Below, piece after piece: positions 6,666 to 13,561 of a stretch of 52,025 bases of DNA. Position 1 is the first letter of the stretch, and the number at the start of each line of letters is the position of its first letter. The notes beneath the pieces were generated by a model. It was not told the DNA's origin, did not search any database, and saw only the letters and a program-made list of their open reading frames with translations. The stretch is taken from positions 1 through 52,025 of the forward strand of contig PXSZ01000070.1 in NCBI GenBank assembly GCA_003023105.1. Reading direction: 5' to 3'. The stretch is from Bacteroidetes bacterium QH_10_64_37. GTDB lineage: Bacteria > Bacteroidota > Rhodothermia > Rhodothermales > Salinibacteraceae. Both the position numbers and the translations under genes were made by a program.

Positions 6666-9464
6666 TCAGAACTGGAGGTTGAGGCGGGCGAAGTAGAACG
6701 CCCCGTTGAAGCCCTGCTGCACCGGCGCGTAGTCGAAGACGCCGAAGAAGGAGTTGCCGGAGATTTGCTCGTCGGGGTAGTTGTTGAAGAGGTTGTTGGC
6801 GCCGACGCTCAGCACTGCGTTCTCAGTGACATCGTACGACACCGTGGCGTCGACCACCCACTCGGGACTGTGCACCTGATTCGCGGCGAACCCGGGGCGC
6901 ACCTGCTCTCCGAAGCGCACCGTGCGCAGAAGAAGCCCGAACGGCCCCGTCTCGTAGTCGGCCGACAGGGTGGCCTTCGTGCGCGGGTTGCTCTCCGTGA
7001 GATAGCCGCGCTGCTGGCGCCCGAAGAAGGTGTCCTCTTGCCCCTCCAGGGCGGGCGGCACGTTGAGGGCCTCGATCTCAGTGTCGTTGTAGTTGCCGGA
7101 CGCCGACAGCTCCACGACGCCCACGGGCAGGCGCTGCCGATACGTTGCCACTACGTCGAGCCCCATCGTTCTCGTGTCCACAGCGTTGGCGAAGAGCTGC
7201 GCATTTTGTGCCCCCACCTGCTGCAGGAGCTCGGCAATCTCCGGCGTGCTGCCAAAGGTGCCGGTCAGCACCACGCGGTCCTCCACATCGATGCGGTAGC
7301 CGTCGATGGTGAGGTCCAGATTCTCAATGGGGCTGGCCGTGAGGCCCACATTGAAGCTTCGGGAGCGCTCTTCGTCCAGCTTTGGGATGCCCAGCACACG
7401 GGCCACCTCACTGTCGTTGCTAAACGTGCCGACGTTGATGAGCCTGCCGTCGTCGTTGAGGTCAGTCCGCACCTCGTTGAAGTAGATCTGGTGCAGCGAG
7501 GGGGCGCGGAAGCCGGTGCTCGCCGAGCCGCGCAGATTCAGCCGGCCGTCGAGCAGGCCCAGGCGCGCGGCGAGGCGCCCATTGAGTGTGCCGCCGAAGT
7601 CGCTATAGTTTTCGTAGCGGCCGGCGGCAGTGACCAGGAACTGCTCCGTGAAATTGAGCTCGGTGTCAACGTAGACGGCGACATTGCTGCGCGTGCGATC
7701 CACCTCGTTCTCGGGCCGGAAGCCCACGAAGCCCTGCGAGCCCGGATCCTTTCCGAGCGTATCGCGGGTCACGATCTGCGGAGTGGTGGTGCTGGTGTCG
7801 TCAATGAGCTGCACGCGGCCGTAGTCGCGGTACGAGGCCTCTTCCCCGGCAAAAATCTGGTAGTGGTCGATGCGATGGGCCCCGCCGAAGGCCACGTTGA
7901 CGCCAGCCAGCACGTCGTCGAAAAAGCGCGACACATCGAGGTTGGTCACGTTCTGGCTGAACGTGTGCTTTCCGGCGTAGATGCTGGTGGGGCTTGCCTG
8001 CAGGAGCGACGCGTTCACCGTGTTGTCCATCTGGTAGTCCAGGCTGTTGCGGCCAAAGCTGTTGCTGAGGTCCCAGCTCCAGCCTCCAATCGTGCCTTTC
8101 ACACCGAGGGTGATGGACTGGTCGACCACGTCGGAGTTCATCTCCGGCTGGAACCCGTTGCGGAACAGGGCCGGGTCCTCGTTGGACGGCAGAAAGGGCA
8201 TGGCCGCGGTGCTGAAGGGACGGCGGCGGAAGGGAGCGCCGATCCCGTTCTTGTAGGAGAGGCCCCCGAACGCGTAGAGCGTCGCGCCATTCTGCAGGCC
8301 GAACTCCGAGTTCAGGAAGACGGCCCGCTGCTGAATGGCCGACTGGCCGATGCGGTAGTAAAAGTCCTCGCGCTCGAGCCCCCGTTCATTGAGAATCTCG
8401 TTGTCCCGCTGGCGGACCTGATCGGGATTGTCCGCGAGCGGATAGGCGAAGGCGAAGAACGGACTGACCGGCTGATCGAAAAGAATGAGCTGGTGGCCGT
8501 CGGCCCGGTTGGTGCGCGCCCGGTCCTTGAACATCCCGGTCACGTTCACGAAGCCGTCCTCGCCGATCCCGAAGCCGTAATTCGCCGCAACCTTCACGAG
8601 CTCCCCGTCGCCCGCGTTGCGGAGGCCGGTCGTGACGTTGGCACTGAGTTGATTGGTCGCCTCTTTGGGCTGGAGATTGATGACGCCCGCGATGGCGTCC
8701 GAGCCGTACTGCGCGGAGGCCCCGTTCCGGAGCACCTCGATGCGCTGGACGGCCGCCGTCGGAATGGCATTCAGGTCGGTGCCCACGGCGCCGCGGCCCA
8801 CCGTGTTCAGCGTGTTCACGAGTGAGCTCTTGTGGCGTCGCTTGCCGTTGACGAGGACGAGCAGCTGATCCGGCGGCAGGCTGCGCAGCGTCGCCGGATC
8901 GACAAACTCCGTCGCGTCGGCCGCCGACTGCCGGTTGACCTGAAATGAAGGAGCGGTGTAGTTCAGCAGCTGGTTGAGGTCCGTTTGGGGCAACTCGACG
9001 GTGAACTCGTCCACCTGAATGGCGTCGACCGGCAGGGCCGAGCGCAGGGCCGAGCGGCTCTGGCCCCGCGTTCCCACCACCACAACGTTGTCGAGCGTGG
9101 AGCCCGGCTGGAGCCGGAAGCGGACTTGAGCCGTCTCGCCGGCCTCGACCGCGACATCTTCCCGTGCGGCCGTATATCCGACGAAGCTGGCGCGAATCGG
9201 GACCGTGCCGGCCCGAACCCCGAGGGTGAAGCGTCCCTCGGCGTCGGTGGTGGTGCCGCGCTGGGTGCCGAGCACCCGCACGTTGGCGCCGACCAGCGGA
9301 TCGCCGGTCTCGGCGTCCAGCACCCGTCCCTCCACCGTTCCCCGCTGGGCGTGAACCGTCGCCGGCATCAGCAGCAGGACGAGCCCACAGAGCATCGCGG
9401 CTCCGAGGGACTGAAGCGTAGAGTTGCGCAAGAGCAGCGACGGAGCAGTAACAGTTTGCAGCAT
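6666..9464 (-). CDS. TonB-dependent outer-membrane receptor with carboxypeptidase-regulatory domain
   Basis: 932 residues. A signal peptide (about 1-40, ending MPATVHAQ) is followed by a CarboxypepD_reg-like domain (about 42-118, GTVEGRVLDAETGDPLVGANV), a plug domain (about 125-240, with LNQLLNYTAPSFQVNRQS and VLRNGASAQYGSDAIAGVI) and a beta barrel ending in an aromatic residue (ARLNLQF). This is the SusC-like/siderophore receptor layout of Bacteroidota. No SusD-like lipoprotein gene is adjacent, so it may be a stand-alone receptor; substrate unknown. ATG at 9464 sits directly ahead of the signal peptide; 9503 is an alternative start. Confidence 0.92.
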   Translation of the reverse strand: MLQTVTAPSLLLRNSTLQSLGAAMLCGLVLLLMPATVHAQRGTVEGRVLDAETGDPLVGANVRVLGTQRGTTTDAEGRFTLGVRAGTVPIRASFVGYTAAREDVAVEAGETAQVRFRLQPGSTLDNVVVVGTRGQSRSALRSALPVDAIQVDEFTVELPQTDLNQLLNYTAPSFQVNRQSAADATEFVDPATLRSLPPDQLLVLVNGKRRHKSSLVNTLNTVGRGAVGTDLNAIPTAAVQRIEVLRNGASAQYGSDAIAGVINLQPKEATNQLSANVTTGLRNAGDGELVKVAANYGFGIGEDGFVNVTGMFKDRARTNRADGHQLILFDQPVSPFFAFAYPLADNPDQVRQRDNEILNERGLEREDFYYRIGQSAIQQRAVFLNSEFGLQNGATLYAFGGLSYKNGIGAPFRRRPFSTAAMPFLPSNEDPALFRNGFQPEMNSDVVDQSITLGVKGTIGGWSWDLSNSFGRNSLDYQMDNTVNASLLQASPTSIYAGKHTFSQNVTNLDVSRFFDDVLAGVNVAFGGAHRIDHYQIFAGEEASYRDYGRVQLIDDTSTTTPQIVTRDTLGKDPGSQGFVGFRPENEVDRTRSNVAVYVDTELNFTEQFLVTAAGRYENYSDFGGTLNGRLAARLGLLDGRLNLRGSASTGFRAPSLHQIYFNEVRTDLNDDGRLINVGTFSNDSEVARVLGIPKLDEERSRSFNVGLTASPIENLDLTIDGYRIDVEDRVVLTGTFGSTPEIAELLQQVGAQNAQLFANAVDTRTMGLDVVATYRQRLPVGVVELSASGNYNDTEIEALNVPPALEGQEDTFFGRQQRGYLTESNPRTKATLSADYETGPFGLLLRTVRFGEQVRPGFAANQVHSPEWVVDATVSYDVTENAVLSVGANNLFNNYPDEQISGNSFFGVFDYAPVQQGFNGAFYFARLNLQF

Positions 9465-9563
9465 GGGAGGAATCAGTCGTGGAGGGGGTTGCGCGTGCGG
9501 CACTTTCCAAGTAAGCGACGCTCACTGGAGAGAACATGGAAATTTCTGTGAGGGTCCGGAGAT

Positions 9564-9598
9564 AGGTCGGCGGACGGCGGTCGGCCGTCCTCGCACGC
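9564..9598. repeat. Dispersed GACGGCGGTC-GCCGTC palindrome, copy 1
   Basis: GGACGGC (9572-9578) pairs with GCCGTCC (9584-9590). Related palindromes with similar flanks lie at 12324-12358 and 26631-26663, each about 80-180 bases upstream of a start codon. This one is about 110 bases upstream of the TonB receptor. Confidence 0.45.
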
Positions 9599-9610
9599 AG
9601 ATGGTGTCCT

Positions 9611-9677
9611 CTCTTCGCAGGCACAGTGCTTCTCCACGAAGAGAATCTACTCCATCCGACCTGCGCAGCGGTGGAGT
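9611..9677. repeat. Two hairpin-forming inverted repeats upstream of the TonB receptor
   Basis: CTCTTCG (9611-9617) pairs with CGAAGAG (9637-9643); ACTCCATCCG (9649-9658) pairs with CGGTGGAGT (9669-9677) with one mismatch. Neither is followed by a T run on either strand. They fall between the receptor start and the glycosidase remnant and could be regulatory or relics of lost genes. Confidence 0.35.
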
Positions 9678-9698
9678 CCTCGCGGCCGTCGAGCTGAC

Positions 9699-9914
9699 GT
9701 TCACCTGCTCGATGGTTTTCTTGACCTTGCGCAACCGGTCGGCGGCCTTCGTGGCGGTTTCGATGCGGGCCATGAGGCGGCCGTACATCGCCCGGCGCGC
9801 CTCCCGCTCCTCGGGCGTTACGCCGCCGGTGCGGGGATCGGGACACACCTGCACGCTCGTCGAATCGGTGTGGCCGCGGTAGGAAATGTGAGCGGTGTAG
9901 GTGCCGGGCGCTAC
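9699..9914 (-). pseudogene. Remnant of a BNR/VPS10-type glycosidase-like protein, C-terminal fragment
   Basis: About 72 codons read VAPGTYTAHISYRGHTDSTS, then VQVCPDPRTGGVTPEEREAR and a helical stretch ending RLRKVKKTIEQV. An APGTYT.....G....QSF.V..DPR segment followed by a helical D(K/R)L.....I..(I/V) region is the usual C-terminal part of large secreted WD40/BNR-repeat (VPS10-like) proteins common in Bacteroidota. Those proteins are about 1000 residues; here everything upstream is gone and the frame after TIEQVN degenerates. The upstream break at ~9915 abuts the AbiEi remnant on the opposite strand. Confidence 0.6.
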
Positions 9915-9928
9915 CGAACATCGATTCG

Positions 9929-10327
9929 GTGCCGCGGCGAATCGCGTCGAGTCGTCTCGTCTTGGACCCTCGTCGGGCCGGTCGAGCGCAGCGAGGAGAC
10001 CTTGAGCGCGTCGGCCGGGGGCTGTACCGCCATCCCGATGCGCCGGTTACCGAGCATCACAGTCTCGCTCTCGTCGGGGCCCGCTATCCGGACACGAGGA
10101 TCTGCCTTCTCTCCGCCCTCCAGTTCCACGATCTGACCACGCAGTGGCCCCGAAAGGCCGGGATCGCCCGGGAGCCCGGCGACTGGACGCCTACGGCCAG
10201 CCCCGTAGAGCTGGACGTGGTGCGGATGTCCGGGGCAAGCTTCACAGATGGGGCCGAGACCTGCGAGACTGATGGCCTCGAACGTGTCTCAGTCCGTCCG
10301 CGATTGCCTCTTGAACCGCACCCGTGA
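9929..10327 (+). pseudogene. AbiEi-type antitoxin remnant (type IV toxin-antitoxin)
   Basis: The frame encodes RGDLERVGRGLYRHPDAP, RICLLSALQFHDLTTQWP, and RMSGASFTDGAETCETDG. These match the winged-helix end (ERV.RGLYR), the (V)ICL.SAL.FH.LTTQ segment and the F..GIET..(I)DG segment of AbiEi antitoxins. Those proteins continue with a C-terminal part (YSPEKTVADCFKFRNKIG type) that is missing; the frame is instead joined to the toxin gene's start by an apparent deletion near 10270. The N-terminal helix region is also degraded. A full antitoxin is about 200 residues; only about 115 are recognisable. Confidence 0.7.
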
Positions 10328-10433
10328 GACTGGGGAGGATCATCAGGTGGTATTGATCCGCTTTGCTCTGGAGCGGCTTCTGTATCGGATGACCCAACTG
10401 CCCGAGGGGGATGACTTCGCGCTAAAGGGGGGC
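10272..10433 (+). pseudogene. AbiEii-type toxin remnant (nucleotidyltransferase N-terminus)
   Basis: From an ATG at 10272 the frame reads MASNVSQSVRDCLLNRTRET, then DHQVVLIRFALERLLYRMTQ and FALKGG. This is the N-terminal part of AbiEii/AbiGii nucleotidyltransferase toxins (S.R..LLN.A...(G)...Q..L.RYA.ERFLYRLS....FVLKG). The polymerase-beta-like motif (L....R.T.D.D) that should follow is absent, so the catalytic part is gone. The frame overlaps the antitoxin remnant by 56 bases and continues open through the antisense of the tRNA-Leu, which is not coding. Clearly a dead toxin. Confidence 0.7.
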
Positions 10434-10577
10434 ATTCGGGTTTCTCGTTTGGTCTCCAGGTGGAGCCTGGACCGCCGAATGCGTCTCGCCCGACCATCGG
10501 AGGACCCGGAGTCCTTGTGGGAGCGCCGTCTGCGTAGAGGGTGGCACTCTCCTGTGCCGAGAAGTGCATACTCAGAG

Positions 10578-10663
10578 TACCGGGGGTGGGACTCGAACCC
10601 ACACGGGGCACAGGCCCCAACGGATTTTAAGTCCGTTGCGTCTACCAATTCCGCCACCCCGGC
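10578..10663 (-). tRNA. tRNA-Leu (anticodon TAA)
   Basis: An 86-base class II tRNA. Acceptor arms GCCGGGG and CCCCGGT pair (first pair G-U), with discriminator A; the D-arm region is GGCGGAATTGGTAGACGC; the anticodon stem ACGGA/TCCGT encloses CTTAAAA, giving anticodon TAA for UUA; the long variable arm GGGGC(CTGT)GCCCC fits leucine; the T arm is GTGGG TTCGAGT CCCAC. CCA is not encoded. Its 3' end faces the decayed AbiE remnant. Confidence 0.95.
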
Positions 10664-10760
10664 AGGAGGAGGATGTGCGGGACACCTCAGTGTCGGGTAC
10701 GCCAACGCCCCCAGTCGCTAAGAGATTCGGTCCAATCGCTGCAAACAGTGCCCCACGGCG

Positions 10761-11105
10761 TCAGCCCTCCTCAGCATAGACGCGGACCTCTCTGCGATCG
10801 GGGTTTACCTCAATGCCAGGATCAGAGAACGACGCGAGTGCTGCTTTCAGGTCCGCCCCAGGTCGTCGGTCGCCGTCCACCACCAGCGTCCAAAACTCGG
10901 CGTCGTAGCTGCGCGGATCGACGGCGGTGGTCCCGGTGGTGATGTCGACCTGGAGGGCGAGCCGGAGGGTGCCGGTGTCGGCGTCCCGGTACGTGGTCGT
11001 GAAGAGGTACTCGTCGGTGCGGGTCGTCTCCACGCGGAGCGCGTCTCCCTCGTCCGAGGTGACAAGGCTCTCGCCCACGGCCAGTTCGGTCGGTTCGTCG
11101 GGCAT
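10761..11105 (-). CDS. Small acidic protein of unknown function
   Basis: 114 residues, acidic, predicted soluble and beta-rich (ALRVETTRTDEYLFTTTYRD; LRLALQVDITTGTTAV; FWTLVVDGD), ending VRVYAEEG. I recognise no family. The ATG at 11105 is supported by AAAGGGAG about eight bases upstream, one of the few clear ribosome sites in this window; in-frame upstream sequence is low-complexity repeat DNA. It lies beyond the tRNA-Leu on the same strand. Confidence 0.6.
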   Translation of the reverse strand: MPDEPTELAVGESLVTSDEGDALRVETTRTDEYLFTTTYRDADTGTLRLALQVDITTGTTAVDPRSYDAEFWTLVVDGDRRPGADLKAALASFSDPGIEVNPDRREVRVYAEEG

Positions 11106-11488
11106 GCGTGAGGCTCCCTTTGGGCAACGGCATCGGTGCGCCTTGAAACGTAACGAACGGCGGCCCCGAGCGAAAGGGCGATTCGTGCGAGAGGGAGAAC
11201 GGGGGGATGGGGGGCGTGGGGAGTAACGACGCACTGCCGTCCGACGGGGCGCATCGAGACGGATTGAGGCACGGAAACGCTGACCAATATCTGAGGCCTC
11301 CCCCATTCTCCCCCTCCCCTGTTCTCCCACACTCCCATCCCGATGGCATTCGGGACATGTTCTTCCACGCCCCCACCCCCCCAATCCCCCTTTCCCCCAT
11401 TCGCCCGTTCCCAAACCCCGGAACCTCCCCCGTCTTCACCGATTCGCCCGGGTCCCGACACGCAACTGTGGACCAGCGCCCGGTGGCC
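11106..11488. other. Intergenic region with opposed purine and pyrimidine tracts
   Basis: No gene is seen. A purine tract (about 11188-11222, with GGGAGAACGGGGGGATGGGG) and a long pyrimidine tract (about 11299-11420, CTCCCCCATTCTCCCCCTCC type) face each other. Inside the second, TCCCGA (11338-11343) and TCGGGA (11350-11355) form a small hairpin. Divergent promoters for both flanking genes must lie here, but none is obvious. Confidence 0.5.
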
Positions 11489-12298
11489 ATGCCTCCCGAT
11501 CCGGTATTGACTTCGCTCCGCGACCGCGCGCAGCGATTGACGACACGCGCCCACGTGCCCTTCTCCGAGACGCCCACAGCGGCCGTGCTCCTGCTCGACG
11601 ACGGCCGATGGATCCCTGGCGTTCGGGTGGAGAGCGCGTCGTACGCCCTCACGCTCCCGGCTCTCCTGAACGCCTACACCACCGCCATGGCCGCCGGGGG
11701 GGGCGACGCAGTCGCAGCCGCCGTTCTGTCGCGACCGTTCCGTCGCGAGGAGGCGCTCTACGTGGAGGAGCTGCCGCAGAAAACCGAACGCTTTCGGCCG
11801 TGCGGCGACGACGCCTGGGTGTGCGGCGGAGGAACCGGGGACGGCGCGCTGCCCACCGTGGGCGATCCGCTCTCCCCGGAGCTCGACGAGCACATCGACG
11901 ACGCTGCGGCGGGCATCGACGTGGCGCGACGTGTGGCGACGCGCGCCTACGTTCCCGCCTCCGACTACGCCGTTGGGGCCGTCCTCGACTGCGGCGACGG
12001 GCGGCTCGTGCCGGGTGTCAACGTGGAGCACCCGGACTGGGCACGCATCCTCTGCGCCGAGCGCAATGCCCTGGGCACCGTGCAATCGTACGCCCTCCCG
12101 GCGCCCGAGCACCTCTTTCTTACCTGCAACGAGGACCCGCACGGGACACCCTGCGGCGCCTGTCGGCAGCTCCTGGCGGAACTCGCCCCCGACACGACGC
12201 TTTGGATGGATCGGCATCGCGACGCCCCCGAGCGCTCCACCGTCTCGACGCTGCTGCCGGGCTCGTTCCGAGGACAGGCGCTGATTGCCGAGGCTTAA
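11489..12298 (+). CDS. Tandem cytidine deaminase-like protein with inactive N-terminal copy
   Basis: 270 residues made of two related halves. The C-terminal half (about 145-265) has an intact deaminase zinc site: NVEHPDWARILCAERNALG supplies C-A-E (Cys ligand plus catalytic Glu) and HGTPCGACRQLLAEL supplies the PCxxC pair. The N-terminal half (about 5-80) repeats the pattern AHVPFSETPTAAVLLLDDG then GVRVESASYALTLPALLNA, but the Cys and catalytic Glu are replaced by Leu and other residues. E. coli Cdd also fuses an active and an inactive domain, but there the active one is N-terminal. Probably converts (deoxy)cytidine to (deoxy)uridine. ATG at 11489 chosen because upstream sequence is intergenic repeat. 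Confidence 0.8.
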   Translation: MPPDPVLTSLRDRAQRLTTRAHVPFSETPTAAVLLLDDGRWIPGVRVESASYALTLPALLNAYTTAMAAGGGDAVAAAVLSRPFRREEALYVEELPQKTERFRPCGDDAWVCGGGTGDGALPTVGDPLSPELDEHIDDAAAGIDVARRVATRAYVPASDYAVGAVLDCGDGRLVPGVNVEHPDWARILCAERNALGTVQSYALPAPEHLFLTCNEDPHGTPCGACRQLLAELAPDTTLWMDRHRDAPERSTVSTLLPGSFRGQALIAEA

Positions 12299-12323
12299 CT
12301 CAAGTTGCGAGCTCCGTGCTTTT

Positions 12324-12358
12324 TACGACGAGACGGCGGTCCGCCGCCTGTCCCGACC
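12324..12358. repeat. Dispersed GACGGCGGTCCGCCG palindrome, copy 2
   Basis: Contains CGGCGGTCCGCCG around 12334-12346, flanked by ACGACGA and CTGTCCCGAC. The core and flanks resemble copies at 9564 and 26631. It lies between the deaminase stop and the antiporter start. Confidence 0.45.
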
Positions 12359-12504
12359 ACCGTCGGGGTCCGCGGTCGGCCGCCCCCGACAGCAACATGA
12401 CTGCCCCACCACCTTGAGAACAGCGATCCGATAGCACGGCTTCCGAACGCCGAGGCCCGTGTCGCCTTCAGCGATTGGCCGGCGATTCATCTGAGTTCCC
12501 CTGC

Positions 12505-13458
12505 ATGGTCCTCCACGTCTTCCTCTTCTTCCTCGGCCTCCTTGTGTTGTATCTGGGCGCCGAGGGCCTCGTCCAGGGAGCCTCCAGCATTGCCCTGCAA
12601 TACGGCATCCGGCCCGTCATCGTGGGGCTCACCGTCGTCGCGCTCGGCACGTCGATGCCGGAATTTCTGGTCAACTTCTTCGCGCTGCTCTCGGGGTCGT
12701 CGCCCCTCGCCATCGGCAACATCATCGGCTCCAACATTAGCAACATCGCGCTCATCCTCGGGGCGTGCGCCGTGATGCTCCCGCTGACCGTCGGGCCCGA
12801 CGTCCTGAAGCGCGAGTATCCAGTAATGCTGGGCGTGATGGTCCTGTTTTACGTCTGCGCCCTCGACGGAAGTATCGGGCGATGGAATGGCATCCTTATG
12901 GTGCTGCTGCTTCTGGGCCTTGGGGTCTACGTCTTTTACGACGCCCGGCGCACGACGACGGATACCATCCTGGAGAGCATGGAGGACGAACTCGACACGG
13001 CGGATCCCGAGCTCTCGGCCCTCGCGAAGGGGGTCTACGTCTTTGGCGGGATGGGCGGACTGGCGCTCGGGGCGCACCTGATGGTGAATAACGCCGTGTC
13101 CATTGCGAACCTTATGGGGATCGATCACGTGGTGATCGGGCTGACGGTGGTGGCCATCGGCACCAGCCTCCCGGAGCTCGCCGCCTCGATGGTGGGAACG
13201 CTGAAGCAGGAGGCGGACATGACGGTGGGCAACGTGGTAGGGAGCAATCTCCTGAACGTGCTGTTCGTGGTGGGCACGCTGTCCATCGCCGAGCCCATCG
13301 CAGTGGACGTCGAGACGATTCGCGTCCATTTTCCGGTGATGCTGGGCTTTTGCGCCCTCATCGTGCCGCTGACCTGGACAAAGAAAAAGATCTCTCGGGT
13401 CGAGGGAGCCTTCCTGGTGACCTGCTTCGTCGGGTATATGACCTTCCTGTACGTGTAA
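12505..13458 (+). CDS. Calcium/sodium antiporter, CaCA family (YrbG-like)
   Basis: 317 residues, about ten helices. The two inverted repeats of the cation/calcium exchanger family are plain: alpha-1 around residues 42-75 (LGTSMPEFLVNFFALLSG ... GNIIGSNISNIALILG) and alpha-2 around 215-255 (IGTSLPELAASMVGTL ... GNVVGSNLLNVLFVVG). The Glu in each GTS(M/L)PE motif coordinates the cation. A polar loop (about 150-175) rich in Asp/Glu joins the halves. Expected to extrude Ca2+ or exchange Na+, sensible for a halophile. ATG at 12505 begins at the first helix. Confidence 0.93.
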   Translation: MVLHVFLFFLGLLVLYLGAEGLVQGASSIALQYGIRPVIVGLTVVALGTSMPEFLVNFFALLSGSSPLAIGNIIGSNISNIALILGACAVMLPLTVGPDVLKREYPVMLGVMVLFYVCALDGSIGRWNGILMVLLLLGLGVYVFYDARRTTTDTILESMEDELDTADPELSALAKGVYVFGGMGGLALGAHLMVNNAVSIANLMGIDHVVIGLTVVAIGTSLPELAASMVGTLKQEADMTVGNVVGSNLLNVLFVVGTLSIAEPIAVDVETIRVHFPVMLGFCALIVPLTWTKKKISRVEGAFLVTCFVGYMTFLYV

Positions 13459-13561
13459 TTTCGTTTCCTCCGCGAACCGTCGTGCTGTTTTCCCTTGCAC
13501 GTCACATGTTGAAACGCTCGAACGATACGGCGGACGGAGTCCCTGGACCAAGATTGCCTCT

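Noticed and set aside
6618..8825. Long plus-strand frame opposite the TonB receptor
   Set aside because: Antisense shadow of a clearly conserved receptor gene; no domains.
10434..10721. Open frame continuing the AbiEii remnant through the tRNA-Leu region
   Set aside because: It reads the antisense of a tRNA (giving the familiar GWDSNPHG-like false peptide), so it is not coding beyond 10433.
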